NCBI GenBank assembly: GCA_963082975.1
Contig: OY720350.1
Location: 7,707,488 to 7,771,487, forward strand
Direction: 5' to 3'
Source of the DNA: Labia minor
Taxonomy: Eukaryota > Arthropoda > Insecta > Dermaptera > Spongiphoridae
Length of the DNA stretch: 64,000 nucleotides
Shown here: piece by piece, positions 30,901-47,400 of the stretch
How positions within the stretch are numbered: position 1 is the stretch's first letter
How the letters are laid out: the number at the start of each line of letters is the position of its first letter
Program-made: the position numbers and the translations under genes
The notes under the pieces: generated by a model
Seen by the model: the letters and a program-made list of their open reading frames with translations, nothing else
The model's database searches: none
What the model was told of the DNA's origin: nothing

Positions 30901-33900
30901 CAGGATATCTCATATTAATTCAATCAAAAAGCTACTTTTTTAAATAAAAATGTAAAATTTATTTATTATATTTCATTCTGTTCCATTTCTGGTCTTAATC
31001 AAGAATTAATTCATATTTTATCGATATCATAATTTTTTTCATTAATTTCATCGAAAAAACCTCAATTTGTAATATTTTTTCACGCAAAAAGCTACTTTTT
31101 TAAATAGAAATTTAAAATTTATTTATTATATATCATTCTCTTCCATTTCTGGTCCTAATCAAGAATTAATTCATATTTTATGATATCATAATTTTTTTCA
31201 TTAATTTCATCGAAAAAACCTCAATTTGTAATATTTGTTTACGCAAAAAGCTACTTTTTTAAATAAAAATGTAAAATTTATTTATTATATATCATTCTCT
31301 TCCATTTCTGGTCCTAATCAAGAATTAATTCATATTTTATGATATCATAATTTTTTTCATTAATTTCATCGAAAAAACCTCAATTTGTAATATTTGTTTA
31401 CGCAAAAAGCTACTTTTTTAAATAAAAATGTAAAATTTATTTATTATATATCATTCTCTTCCATTTTTGGTCCTAATCAAGAATTAATTCATATTTTATC
31501 GATATCATAATTTTTTTCATTAATTTCATCGAAAAAACCTCAATTTGTAATATTTTTTCACGCAAAAAGCTACTTTTTTAAATAAAAATGTAAAATTTAT
31601 TTATTATATATCATTCTGTTCGATTTCTGGTCCTAATCACGAATTAATTCATATTTTATCGATATCATAATTTATTTCATTAACTTCATCGAAAAAACCT
31701 CAATTTGTAATATTTTTTCACGCAAAAAGCTACTTTTTTAAATAAAAATGTAAAATTTATTTATTATATATCATTCTCTTCCATTTCTGGTCCTAATCAC
31801 GAATTAATTCATATTTTATCGATATCATAATTTTTTTCATTAATTTCATCGAAAAAACTTCAATTTGTAATATTTTTTCAGGCAAAAAGCTATTTTTTTA
31901 AATAGAAATGTAAAATTTATTTATTATATATCATTCTGTTCCATTTCTGGTCCTAATCACGAATTAATTCATATTTTATCGATATCATAATTTTTTTCAT
32001 TGATTTCATAGAAAAAACCAGGATTTCTCATATTAATTCAATCAAAAATGTACTTTTTTAAATAAAAATGTAAAATTTATTTATTATATATCATTCTCTT
32101 CCATTTTTGGTCCTAATCAAGAATTAATTCATATTTTATCGATATCATAATTTTTTTCATTAATTTCATCGAAAAAACCTCAATTTGTAATATTTTTTCA
32201 CGCAAAAAGCTACTTTTTTAAATAAAAATGTAAAATTTATTTATTATATATCATTCTCTTCCATTTTTGGTCCTAATCACGAATTAATTCATATTTTATC
32301 GATATCATAATTTTTTTCATTAATTTCATCGAAAAAACCTCAATTTGTACTATTTTTTCACGCAAAAAGCTACTTTTTTAAATAGAAATTTAAAATTTAT
32401 TTATTATATATCATTCTCTTCCATTTTTGGTCCTAATCAAGAATTAATTCATGTTTTTTCGATATCATAATTTTTTTCATTGATTTCATTGAAAAAACCA
32501 GGATTTCTCATATTAATTCACTCAAAAAGCAATTTTTTAAATAAAAATGTAAAATTTATTATTATATATCATTCTGTTCCATTTCTGGTCCTAATCACGA
32601 ATTAATTCATATTTTATCGATATCATAATTTTTTTCATTGATTTCATAGAAAAAACCAGGATATCTCATATTAATTCAATCAAAAAGCTACTTTTTTAAA
32701 TAAAAATGTAAAATTTATTTATTATATTTCATTCTGTTCCATTTCTGGTCTTAATCAAGAATTAATTCATATTTTATCGATATCATAATTTTTTTCATTA
32801 ATTTCATCGAAAAAACCTCAATTTGAAATATTTTTTCACGCAAAAAGCTACTTTTTTAAATAAAAATGTAAAATTTATTTATTATATATCATTCTGTTCC
32901 ATTTCTGGTCTTAATCACGAATTAATTCATATTTTATCGATATCATAATTTTTTTCATTAATTTCATCGAAAAAACTTCAATTTGTAATATTTTTTCAAG
33001 CAAAAAGCTACTTTTTTAAATAAAAATGTAAAATTTATTTATTATATATCATTCTGTTCCATTTCTGGTCCTAATCACGAATTAATTCATATTTTATCGA
33101 TATCATAATTTTTTTCATTAATTTCATCGAAAAAACCTCAATTTGTAATATTTTTTCACGCAAAAAGCTACTTTTTTAAATAGGAATGTAAAATTTATTT
33201 ATTATATATCATTCTCTTCCATTTCTGGTCCTAATCACGAATTAATTCATATTTTATCGATATCATAATTTTTTTCATTGATTTCATAGAAAAAACCAGG
33301 ATTTCTCATATTAAATCACTCAAAAAGCTAATTTTTTAAATAAAAATGTAAAATTTATTTATTATATATCATTGTCTTCTATTTCTGGTCCTAATCAAGA
33401 ATTAATACATATTTTATCGATATCATAATTTTTTTCATTGATTTCATAGAAAAAACCAGGATTTCTCATATTAATTCAATCAAAAAGCTACTTTTTTAAA
33501 TAAAAATGTAAAATTTATTTATTATATATCATTCTGTTCCATTTCTGGTCTTAATCAAGAATTAATTCATATTTTATCGATATCATAATTTTTTTCATTA
33601 ATTTCATCGAAAAAACCTCAATTTGTAATATTTGTTCACGCAAAAAGCTACTTTTTTAAATAAAAATGTAAAATTTATTTATTATATATCATTCTGTTCC
33701 ATTTCTGGTCTTAATCACGAATTAATTCATATTTTATCGATATCATAATTTTTTTCATTAATTTCATCGAAAAAACTTCAATTTGTAATATTTTTTCACG
33801 CAAAAAGCTATTTTTTTAAATAGAAATGTAAAATTTATTTATTATATATCATTCTGTTCCATTTCTGGTCCTAATCACGAATTAATTCATATTTTATCGA

Positions 33901-34346
33901 TATCATAATTTTTTTCATTGATTTCATCGAAAAAACCAGGATTTCTCATATTAATTCAATCAAAAATGTACTTTTTTAAATAAAAATGTAAAATTTATTT
34001 ATTATATATCATTCTCTTCCATTTTTGGTCCTAATCAAGAATTAATTCATATTTTATCGATATCATAATTTTTTTCATTAATTTCATCGAAAAAACCTCA
34101 ATTTGTAATATTTTTTCACGCAAAAAGCTACTTTTTTAAATAAAAATGTAAAATTTATTTATTATATATCATTCTGTTCCATTTCTGGTCCTAATCACGA
34201 ATTAATTCATATTTTATCGATATCATAATTTATTTCATTAATTTCATCGAAAAAACCTCAATTTGTAATATTTTTTCACGCAAAAAGCTACTTTTTTAAA
34301 TAGAAATTTAAAATTTATTTATTATATATCATTCTCTTCCATTTTT

Positions 34347-36520
34347 AGTCCTAATCAAGAATTAAATCATATTTTATCGATATCATAATTTTTTTCATTG
34401 ATTTCATCGAAAAAACCAGGATTTCTCATATTAATTGACTCAAAAAGCAATTTTTTAAATAAAAATGTAAAATTTATTATTATATATCATTCTGTTCCAT
34501 TTCTGGTCCTAATCACGAATTAATTCATATTTTATCGATATCATAATTTTTTTCATTGATTTCATAGAAAAAACCAGGATATCTCATATTAATTCAATCA
34601 AAAAGTTACTTTTTTAAATAAAAATGTAAAATTTATTTATTATATTTCATTCTGTTCCATTTCTGGTCTTAATCAAGAATTAATTCATATTTTATCGATA
34701 TCATAATTTTTTTCATTAATTTCATCGAAAAAACCTCAATTTGTAATATTTTTTCACGCAAAAAGCTACTTTTTTAAATAAAAATGTAAAATTTATTTAT
34801 TATATATCATTCTGTTCCATTTCTGGTCTTAATCACGAATTAATTCATATTTTATCGATATCATAATTTTTTTCATTAATTTCATCGAAAAAACTTCAAT
34901 TTGTAATATTTTTTCAAGCAAAAAGCTACTTTTTTAAATAAAAATGTAAAATTTATTTATTATATATCATTCTGTTCCATTTCTGGTCCTAATCACGAAT
35001 TAATTCATATTTTATCGATATCATAATTTTTTTCATTAATTTCATCGAAAAAACCTCAATTTGTAATATTTTTTCACGCAAAAAGCTACTTTTTTAAATA
35101 GAAATGTAAAATTTATTTATTATATATCATTCTCTTCCATTTCTGGTCCTAATCACGAATTAATTCATATTTAATCGATATCATAATTTTTTTCATTCAT
35201 TTCATAGAAAAAACCAGGATTTCTCATATTAATTCACTCAAAAAGCTAATTTTTTAAATAAAAATGTAAAATTTATTTATTATATATCATTGTCTTCTAT
35301 TTCTGGTCCTAATCAAGAATTAATACATATTTTATCGATATCATAATTTTTTTCATTGATTTCATAGAAAAAACCAGGATTTCTCATATTAATTCAATCA
35401 AAAAGCTACTTTTTTAAATAAAAATGTAAAATTTATTTATTATATATCATTCTGTTCCATTTCTGGTCTTAATCAAGAATTAATTCATATTTTATCGATA
35501 TCATAATTTTTTTCATTAATTTCATCGAAAAAACCTCAATTTGTAATATTTGTTCACGCAAAAAGCTACTTTTTTAAATAAAAATGTAAAATTTATTTAT
35601 TATATATCATTCTGTTCCATTTCTGGTCTTAATCACGAATTAATTCATATTTTATCGATATCATAATTTTTTTCATTAATTTCATCGAAAAAACTTCAAT
35701 TTGTAATATTTTTTCACGCAAAAAGCTACTTTTTTAAATAAAAATGTAAAATTTATTTAGTATATATCATTCTGTTCCATTTCTGGTCTTAATCACGAAT
35801 TAATTCATATTTTATCGATATCATAATTTTTTTCATTAATTTCATCGAAAAAACTTCAATTTGTAATATTTTTTCACGCAAAAAGCTATTTTTTTAAATA
35901 GAAATGTAAAATTTATTTATTATATATCATTCTGTTCCATTTCTGGTCCTAATCACGAATTAATTCATATTTTATCGATATCATAATTTTTTTCATTGAT
36001 TTCATCGAAAAAACCAGGATTTCTCATATTAATTCAATCAAAAATGTACTTTTTTAAATAAAAATGTAAAATTTATTTATTATATATCATTCTCTTCCAT
36101 TTTTGGTCCTAATCAAGAATTAATTCATATTTTATCGATATCATAATTTTTTTCATTAATTTCATCGAAAAAACCTCAATTTGTAATATTTTTTCACGCA
36201 AAAAGCTACTTTTTTAAATAAAAATGTAAAATTTATTTATTATATATCATTCTGTTCCATTTCTGGTCCTAATCACGAATTAATTCATATTTTATCGATA
36301 TCATAATTTATTTCATTAATTTCATCGAAAAAACCTCAATTTGTAATATTTTTTCACGCAAAAAGCTACTTTTTTAAATAGAAATTTAAAATTTATTTAT
36401 TATATATCATTCTCTTCCATTTTTAGTCCTAATCAAGAATTAAATCATATTTTATCGATATCATAATTTTTTTCATTGATTTCATCGAAAAAACCAGGAT
36501 TTCTCATATTAATTCAATCA
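34347..36520. repeat. Satellite block duplicated at +3,038 bp
   Basis: Marker variants recur at 3,038 bp, which is nineteen monomers minus two bases: TTGACTC at 34436 and 37474, TTAATCGATA at 35171 and 38209, and the TTTTTAGTCC site at 36425 and 39463. The two missing bases match the doubly deleted monomer inside the unit. The match is lost near 36520, where one copy has AAAGCTAC and the other AAATGTAC. The second copy occupies about 37385-39558. Confidence 0.75.
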
Positions 36521-39500
36521 AAAAGCTACTTTTTTAAATAAAAATGTAAAATTTATTTATTATATATCATTCTGTTCCATTTCTGGTCTTAATCAAGAAT
36601 TAATTCATATTTTATCGATATCATAATTTTTTTCATTAATTTCATCGAAAAAACCTCAATTTGTAATATTTGTTCACGCAAAAAGCTACTTTTTTAAATA
36701 AAAATGTAAAATTTATTTATTATATATCATTCTGTTCCATTTCTGGTCTTAATCACGAATTAATTCATATTTTATCGATATCATAATTTTTTTCATTAAT
36801 TTCATCGAAAAAACTTCAATTTGTAATATTTTTTCACGCAAAAAGCTATTTTTTTAAATAGAAATGTAAAATTTATTTATTATATATCATTCTGTTCCAT
36901 TTCTGGTCCTAATCACGAATTAATTCATATTTTATCGATATCATAATTTTTTTCATTGATTTCATCGAAAAAACCAGGATTTCTCATATTAATTCAATCA
37001 AAAATGTACTTTTTTAAATAAAAATGTAAAATTTATTTATTATATATCATTCTCTTCCATTTTTGGTCCTAATCAAGAATTAATTCATATTTTATCGATA
37101 TCATAATTTTTTTCATTAATTTCATCGAAAAAACCTCAATTTGTAATATTTTTTCACGCAAAAAGCTACTTTTTTAAATAAAAATGTAAAATTTATTTAT
37201 TATATATCATTCTGTTCCATTTCTGGTCCTAATCACGAATTAATTCATATTTTATCGATATCATAATTTATTTCATTAATTTCATCGAAAAAACCTCAAT
37301 TTGTAATATTTTTTCACGCAAAAAGCTACTTTTTTAAATAGAAATTTAAAATTTATTTATTATATATCATTCTCTTCCATTTTTAGTCCTAATCAAGAAT
37401 TAAATCATATTTTATCGATATCATAATTTTTTTCATTGATTTCATCGAAAAAACCAGGATTTCTCATATTAATTGACTCAAAAAGCAATTTTTTAAATAA
37501 AAATGTAAAATTTATTATTATATATCATTCTGTTCCATTTCTGGTCCTAATCACGAATTAATTCATATTTTATCGATATCATAATTTTTTTCATTGATTT
37601 CATAGAAAAAACCAGGATATCTCATATTAATTCAATCAAAAAGTTACTTTTTTAAATAAAAATGTAAAATTTATTTATTATATTTCATTCTGTTCCATTT
37701 CTGGTCTTAATCAAGAATTAATTCATATTTTATCGATATCATAATTTTTTTCATTAATTTCATCGAAAAAACCTCAATTTGTAATATTTTTTCACGCAAA
37801 AAGCTACTTTTTTAAATAAAAATGTAAAATTTATTTATTATATATCATTCTGTTCCATTTCTGGTCTTAATCACGAATTAATTCATATTTTATCGATATC
37901 ATAATTTTTTTCATTAATTTCATCGAAAAAACTTCAATTTGTAATATTTTTTCAAGCAAAAAGCTACTTTTTTAAATAAAAATGTAAAATTTATTTATTA
38001 TATATCATTCTGTTCCATTTCTGGTCCTAATCACGAATTAATTCATATTTTATCGATATCATAATTTTTTTCATTAATTTCATCGAAAAAACCTCAATTT
38101 GTAATATTTTTTCACGCAAAAAGCTACTTTTTTAAATAGAAATGTAAAATTTATTTATTATATATCATTCTCTTCCATTTCTGGTCCTAATCACGAATTA
38201 ATTCATATTTAATCGATATCATAATTTTTTTCATTCATTTCATAGAAAAAACCAGGATTTCTCATATTAATTCACTCAAAAAGCTAATTTTTTAAATAAA
38301 AATGTAAAATTTATTTATTATATATCATTGTCTTCTATTTCTGGTCCTAATCAAGAATTAATACATATTTTATCGATATCATAATTTTTTTCATTGATTT
38401 CATAGAAAAAACCAGGATTTCTCATATTAATTCAATCAAAAAGCTACTTTTTTAAATAAAAATGTAAAATTTATTTATTATATATCATTCTGTTCCATTT
38501 CTGGTCTTAATCAAGAATTAATTCATATTTTATCGATATCATAATTTTTTTCATTAATTTCATCGAAAAAACCTCAATTTGTAATATTTGTTCACGCAAA
38601 AAGCTACTTTTTTAAATAAAAATGTAAAATTTATTTATTATATATCATTCTGTTCCATTTCTGGTCTTAATCACGAATTAATTCATATTTTATCGATATC
38701 ATAATTTTTTTCATTAATTTCATCGAAAAAACTTCAATTTGTAATATTTTTTCACGCAAAAAGCTACTTTTTTAAATAAAAATGTAAAATTTATTTAGTA
38801 TATATCATTCTGTTCCATTTCTGGTCTTAATCACGAATTAATTCATATTTTATCGATATCATAATTTTTTTCATTAATTTCATCGAAAAAACTTCAATTT
38901 GTAATATTTTTTCACGCAAAAAGCTATTTTTTTAAATAGAAATGTAAAATTTATTTATTATATATCATTCTGTTCCATTTCTGGTCCTAATCACGAATTA
39001 ATTCATATTTTATCGATATCATAATTTTTTTCATTGATTTCATCGAAAAAACCAGGATTTCTCATATTAATTCAATCAAAAATGTACTTTTTTAAATAAA
39101 AATGTAAAATTTATTTATTATATATCATTCTCTTCCATTTTTGGTCCTAATCAAGAATTAATTCATATTTTATCGATATCATAATTTTTTTCATTAATTT
39201 CATCGAAAAAACCTCAATTTGTAATATTTTTTCACGCAAAAAGCTACTTTTTTAAATAAAAATGTAAAATTTATTTATTATATATCATTCTGTTCCATTT
39301 CTGGTCCTAATCACGAATTAATTCATATTTTATCGATATCATAATTTATTTCATTAATTTCATCGAAAAAACCTCAATTTGTAATATTTTTTCACGCAAA
39401 AAGCTACTTTTTTAAATAGAAATTTAAAATTTATTTATTATATATCATTCTCTTCCATTTTTAGTCCTAATCAAGAATTAAATCATATTTTATCGATATC

Positions 39501-41683
39501 ATAATTTTTTTCATTGATTTCATCGAAAAAACCAGGATTTCTCATATTAATTCAATCAAAAATGTACTTTTTTAAATAAAAATGTAAAATTTATTTATTA
39601 TATATCATTCTGTTCTATTTCTGGTCCTAATCAAGAATTAATTCATATTTTATCGATATCATAAATTTTTTCATTAATTTCATCGAAAAAACCTCAATTT
39701 GTAATATTTTTTCAAGCAAAAAGCTACTTTTTTAAATAGAAATTTAAAATTTATTTATTATATATCATTCTGTTCCATTTCTGGTCCTAATCAAGAATTA
39801 ATTCATATTTTATCGATATCATAAATTTTTTCATTAATTTCATCGAAAAAACCTCAATTTGTAATATTTTTTCAAGCAAAAAGCTACTTTTTTAAATAGA
39901 AATGTAAAATTTATTTATTATATATCATTCTCTTCCATTTCTGGTCCTAATCAAGAATTAATTCATATTTTATGATATCATAATTTTTTTCTTTGATTTC
40001 ATAGAAAAACCCAGGATTTCTCATATTAATTCAATCAAAAAGCTACTTTTTTAAATAAAAATGTAAAATTTATTTATTATATATCATTCTGTTCCATTTC
40101 TGGTCTTAATCAAGAATTAATTCATATTTTATCGATATCATAATTTTTTTCATTAATTTCATCGAAAAAACCTCAATTTGTAATATTTGTTCACGCAAAA
40201 AGCTACTTTTTTAAATAAAAATGTAAAATTTATTTATTATATATCATTCTGTTCCATTTCTGGTCTTAATCACGAATTAATTCATATTTTATCGATATCA
40301 TAATTTTTTTCATTAATTTCATCGAAAAAACTTCAATTTGTAATATTTTTTCACGCAAAAAGCTACTTTTTTAAATAAAAATGTAAAATTTATTTAGTAT
40401 ATATCATTCTGTTCCATTTCTGGTCTTAATCACGAATTAATTCATATTTTATCGATATCATAATTTTTTTCATTAATTTCATCGAAAAAACTTCAATTTG
40501 TAATATTTTTTCACGCAAAAAGCTATTTTTTTAAATAGAAATGTAAAATTTATTTATTATATATCATTCTGTTCCATTTCTGGTCCTAATCACGAATTAA
40601 TTCATATTTTATCGATATCATAATTTTTTTCATTAATTTCATCGAAAAAACCTCAATTTGTAATATTTTTTCACGCAAAAAGCTACTTTTTTAAATAGAA
40701 ATGTAAAATTTATTTATTATATATCATTCTCTTCCATTTCTGGTCCTAATCACGAATTAATTCATATTTTATCGATATCATAATTTTTTTCATTCATTTC
40801 ATAGAAAAAACCAGGATTTCTCATATTAATTCACTCAAAAAGCTAATTTTTTAAATAAAAATGTAAAATTTATTTATTATATATCATTGTCTTCTATTTC
40901 TGGTCCTAATCAAGAATTAATACATATTTTATCGATATCATAATTTTTTTCATTGATTTCATAGAAAAAACCAGGATTTCTCATATTAATTCAATCAAAA
41001 AGCTACTTTTTTAAATAAAAATGTAAAATTTATTTATTATATATCATTCTGTTCCATTTCTGGTCTTAATCAAGAATTAATTCATATTTTATCGATATCA
41101 TAATTTTTTTCATTAATTTCATCGAAAAAACCTCAATTTGTAATATTTGTTCACGCAAAAAGCTACTTTTTTAAATAAAAATGTAAAATTTATTTATTAT
41201 ATATCATTCTGTTCCATTTCTGGTCTTAATCACGAATTAATTCATATTTTATCGATATCATAATTTTTTTCATTAATTTCATCGAAAAAACTTCAATTTG
41301 TAATATTTTTTCACGCAAAAAGCTACTTTTTTAAATAAAAATGTAAAATTTATTTAGTATATATCATTCTGTTCCATTTCTGGTCTTAATCACGAATTAA
41401 TTCATATTTTATCGATATCATAATTTTTTTCATTAATTTCATCGAAAAAACTTCAATTTGTAATATTTTTTCACGCAAAAAGCTATTTTTTTAAATAGAA
41501 ATGTAAAATTTATTTATTATATATCATTCTGTTCCATTTCTGGTCCTAATCACGAATTAATTCATATTTTATCGATATCATAATTTTTTTCATTGATTTC
41601 ATCGAAAAAACCAGGATTTCTCATATTAATTCAATCAAAAATGTACTTTTTTAAATAAAAATGTAAAATTTATTTATTATATA

Positions 41684-44440
41684 TCATTCTCTTCCATTTT
41701 TGGTCCTAATCAAGAATTAATTCATATTTTATCGATATCATAATTTTTTTCATTAATTTCATCGAAAAAACCTCAATTTGTAATATTTTTTCACGCAAAA
41801 AGCTACTTTTTTAAATAAAAATGTAAAATTTATTTATTATATATCATTCTGTTCCATTTCTGGTCCTAATCACGAATTAATTCATATTTTATCGATATCA
41901 TAATTTATTTCATTAATTTCATCGAAAAAACCTCAATTTGTAATATTTTTTCACGCAAAAAGCTACTTTTTTAAATAGAAATTTAAAATTTATTTATTAT
42001 ATATCATTCTCTTCCATTTTTAGTCCTAATCAAGAATTAAATCATATTTTATCGATATCATAATTTTTTTCATTGATTTCATCTAAAAAACCAGGATTTC
42101 TCATATTAATTGACTCAAAAAGCAATTTTTTAAATAAAAATGTAAAATTTATTATTATATATCATTCTGTTCCATTTCTGGTCCTAATCACGAATTAATT
42201 CATATTTTATCGATATCATAATTTTTTTCATTGATTTCATAGAAAAAACCAGGATATCTCATATTAATTCAATCAAAAAGCTACTTTTTTAAATAAAAAT
42301 GTAAAATTTATTTATTATATTTCATTCTGTTCCATTTCTGGTCTTAATCAAGAATTAATTCATATTTTATCGATATCATAATTTTTTTCATTAATTTCAT
42401 CGAAAAAACCTCAATTTGTAATATTTTTTCACGCAAAAAGCTACTTTTTTAAATAAAAATGTAAAATTTATTTATTATATATCATTCTGTTCCATTTCTG
42501 GTCTTAATCACGAATTAATTCATATTTTATCGATATCATAATTTTTTTCATTAATTTCATCGAAAAAACTTCAATTTGTAATATTTTTTCAAGCAAAAAG
42601 CTACTTTTTTAAATAAAAATGTAAAATTTATTTATTATATATCATTCTTTTCCATTTCTGGTCCTAATCACGAATTAATTCATATTTTATCGATATCATA
42701 ATTTTTTTCATTAATTTCATCGAAAAAACCTCAATTTGTAATATTTTTTCACGCAAAAAGCTACTTTTTTAAATAGAAATGTAAAATTTATTTATTATAT
42801 ATCATTCTCTTCCATTTCTGGTCCTAATCACGAATTAATTCATATTTAATCGATATCATAATTTTTTTCATTGATTTCATAGAAAAAACCAGGATTTCTC
42901 ATATTAATTCACTCAAAAAGCTAATTTTTTAAATAAAAATGTAAAATTTATTTATTATATATCATTGTCTTCTATTTCTGGTCCTAATCAAGAATTAATA
43001 CATATTTTATCGATATCATAATTTTTTTCATTGATTTCATAGAAAAAACCAGGATTTCTCATATTAATTCAATCAAAAAGCTACTTTTTTAAATAAAAAT
43101 GTAAAATTTATTTATTATATATCATTCTGTTCCATTTCTGGTCTTAATCAAGAATTAATTCATATTTTATCGATATCATAATTTTTTTCATTAATTTCAT
43201 CGAAAAAACCTCAATTTGTAATATTTGTTCACGCAAAAAGCTACTTTTTTAAATAAAAATGTAAAATTTATTTATTATATATCATTCTGTTCCATTTCTG
43301 GTCTTAATCACGAATTAATTCATATTTTATCGATATCATAATTTTTTTCATTAATTTCATCGAAAAAACTTCAATTTGTAATATTTTTTCACGCAAAAAG
43401 CTACTTTTTTAAATAAAAATGTAAAATTTATTTAGTATATATCATTCTGTTCCATTTCTGGTCTTAATCACGAATTAATTCATATTTTATCGATATCATA
43501 ATTTTTTTCATTAATTTCATCGAAAAAACTTCAATTTGTAATATTTTTTCACGCAAAAAGCTATTTTTTTAAATAGAAATGTAAAATTTATTTATTATAT
43601 ATCATTCTGTTCCATTTCTGGTCCTAATCACGAATTAATTCATATTTTATCGATATCATAATTTTTTTCATTGATTTCATCGAAAAAACCAGGATTTCTC
43701 ATATTAATTCAATCAAAAATGTACTTTTTTAAATAAAAATGTAAAATTTATTTATTATATATCATTCTCTTCCATTTTTGGTCCTAATCAAGAATTAATT
43801 CATATTTTATCGATATCATAATTTTTTTCATTAATTTCATCGAAAAAACCTCAATTTGTAATATTTTTTCACGCAAAAAGCTACTTTTTTAAATAAAAAT
43901 GTAAAATTTATTTATTATATATCATTCTGTTCCATTTCTGGTCCTAATCACGAATTAATTCATATTTTATCGATATCATAATTTATTTCATTAATTTCAT
44001 CGAAAAAACCTCAATTTGTAATATTTTTTCACGCAAAAAGCTACTTTTTTAAATAGAAATTTAAAATTTATTTATTATATATCATTCTCTTCCATTTTTA
44101 GTCCTAATCAAGAATTAAATCATATTTTATCGATATCATAATTTTTTTCATTGATTTCATCGAAAAAACCAGGATTTCTCATATTAATTCAATCAAAAAT
44201 GTACTTTTTTAAATAAAAATGTAAAATTTATTTATTATATATCATTCTGTTCTATTTCTGGTCCTAATCAAGAATTAATTCATATTTTATCGATATCATA
44301 AATTTTTTCATTAATTTCATCGAAAAAACCTCAATTTGTAATATTTTTTCAAGCAAAAAGCTACTTTTTTAAATAGAAATTTAAAATTTATTTATTATAT
44401 ATCATTCTGTTCCATTTCTGGTCCTAATCAAGAATTAATT
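41684..44440. repeat. Satellite block duplicated at 54548-57304
   Basis: A constant offset of 12,864 bp links rare variants on the two sides of the retrotransposon: ATCTAAAAAACC at 42082 and 54946, TTGACTC at 42111 and 54975, and CTTTTCC at 42647 and 55511. With the 4,069-bp insertion and its duplication removed, the offset is 8,795 bp. The match stops near 44440, where the left copy reads CATAATTTTTTTC and the right CATAAATTTTTTC. Confidence 0.75.
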
Positions 44441-47400
44441 CATATTTTATCGATATCATAATTTTTTTCATTAATTTCATCGAAAAAACTTCAATTTGTA
44501 ATATTTTTTCACGCAAAAAGCTATTTTTTTAAATAGAAATGTAAAATTTATTTATTATATATCATTCTGTTCCATTTCTGGTCCTAATCACGAATTAATT
44601 CATATTTTATCGATATCATAATTTTTTTCATTGATTTCATCGAAAAAACCAGGATTTCTCATATTAATTCAATCAAAAATGTACTTTTTTAAATAAAAAT
44701 GTAAAATTTATTTATTATATATCATTCTCTTCCATTTTTGGTCCTAATCAAGAATTAATTCATATTTTATCGATATCATAATTTTTTTCATTAATTTCAT
44801 CGAAAAAACCTCAATTTGTAATATTTTTTCACGCAAAAAGCTACTTTTTTAAATAAAAATGTAAAATTTATTTATTATATATCATTCTCTTCCATTTTTA
44901 GTCCTAATCAAGAATTAAATCATATTTTATCGATATCATAATTTTTTTCATTGATTTCATCGAAAAAACCAGGATTTCTCATATTAATTCAATCAAAAAT
45001 GTACTTTTTTAAATAAAAATGTAAAATTTATTTATTATATATCATTCTGTTCTATTTCTGGTCCTAATCAAGAATTAATTCATATTTTATCGATATCATA
45101 AATTTTTTCATTAATTTCATCGAAAAAACCTCAATTTGTAATATTTTTTCAAGCAAAAAGCTACTTTTTTAAATAGAAATTTAAAATTTATTTATTATAT
45201 ATCATTCTGTTCCATTTCTGGTCCTAATCAAGAATTAATTCATATTTTATCGATATCATAAATTTTTTCATTAATTTCATCGAAAAAACCTCAATTTGTA
45301 ATATTTTTTCAAGCAAAAAGCTACTTTTTTAAATAGAAATGTAAAATTTATTTATTATATATCATTCTCTTCCATTTCTGGTCCTAATCAAGAATTAATT
45401 CATATTTTATGATATCATAATTTTTTTCTTTGATTTCATAGAAAAACCCAGGATTTCTCATATTAATTCAATCAAAAAGCTACTTTTTTAAATAGAAATG
45501 TAAAATTTATTTATTATATATCATTCTGTTCCATTTCTGGTCTTAATCAAGAATTAATTCATATTTTATCGATATCATAATTTTTTTCATTAATTTCATC
45601 GAAAAAACCTCAATTTGTAATATTTGTTCACGCAAAAAGCTACTTTTTTAAATAAAAATGTAAAATTTATTTATTATATATCATTCTGTTCCATTTCTGG
45701 TCTTAATCACGAATTAATTCATATTTTATCGATATCATAATTTTTTTCATTAATTTCATCGAAAAAACTTCAATTTGTAATATTTTTTCACGCAAAAAGC
45801 TACTTTTTTAAATAAAAATGTAAAATTTATTTAGTATATATCATTCTGTTCCATTTCTGGTCTTAATCACGAATTAATTCATATTTTATCGATATCATAA
45901 TTTTTTTCATTAATTTCATCGAAAAAACTTCAATTTGTAATATTTTTTCACGCAAAAAGCTATTTTTTTAAATAGAAATGTAAAATTTATTTATTATATA
46001 TCATTCTGTTCCATTTCTGGTCCTAATCACGAATTAATTCATAATTTATCGATATCATAATTTTTTTCATTGATTTCATCGAAAAAACCAGGATTTCTCA
46101 TATTAATTCAATCAAAAATGTACTTTTTTAAATAAAAATGTAAAATTTATTTATTATATATCATTCTCTTCCATTTTTGGTCCTAATCAAGAATTAATTC
46201 ATATTTTATCGATATCATAATTTTTTTCATTAATTTCATCGAAAAAACCTCAATTTGTAATATTTTTTCACGCAAAAAGCTACTTTTTTAAATAAAAATG
46301 TAAAATTTATTTATTATATATCATTCTGTTCCATTTCTGGTCCTAATCACGAATTAATTCATATTTTATCGATATCATAATTTATTTCATTAATTTCATC
46401 GAAAAAACCTCAATTTGTAATATTTTTTCACGCAAAAAGCTACTTTTTTAAATAGAAATTTAAAATTTATTTATTATATATCATTCTCTTCCATTTTTAG
46501 TCCTAATCAAGAATTAAATCATATTTTATCGATATCATAATTTTTTTCATTGATTTCATCGAAAAAACCAGGATTTCTCATATTAATTCAATCAAAAATG
46601 TACTTTTTTAAATAAAAATGTAAAATTTATTTATTATATATCATTCTGTTCTATTTCTGGTCCTAATCAAGAATTAATTCATATTTTATCGATATCATAA
46701 ATTTTTTCATTAATTTCATCGAAAAAACCTCAATTTGTAATATTTTTTCAAGCAAAAAGCTACTTTTTTAAATAGAAATTTAAAATTTATTTATTATATA
46801 TCATTCTGTTCCATTTCTGGTCCTAATCAAGAATTAATTCATATTTTATCGATATCATAATTTTTTTCATTGATTTCATCGAAAAAACCAGGATTTCTCA
46901 TATTAATTCAATCAAAAATGTACTTTTTTAAATAAAAATGTAAAATTTATTTATTATATATCATTCTCTTCCATTTTTGGTCCTAATCAAGAATTAATTC
47001 ATATTTTATCGATATCATAATTTTTTTCATTAATTTCATCGAAAAAACCTCAATTTGTAATATTTTTTCACGCAAAAAGCTACTTTTTTAAATAGAAATT
47101 TAAAATTTATTTATTATATATCATTCTGTTCCATTTCTGGTCCTAATCAAGAATTAATTCATATTTTATCGATATCATAATTTATTTCATTAATTTCATC
47201 GAAAAAACCTCAATTTGTAATATTTTTTCACGCAAAAAGCTACTTTTTTAAATAGAAATTTAAAATTTATTTATTATATATCATTCTCTTCCATTTTTAG
47301 TCCTAATCAAGAATTAAATCATATTTTATCGATATCATAATTTTTTTCATTGATTTCATCGAAAAAACCAGGATTTCTCATATTAATTCAATCAAAAATG

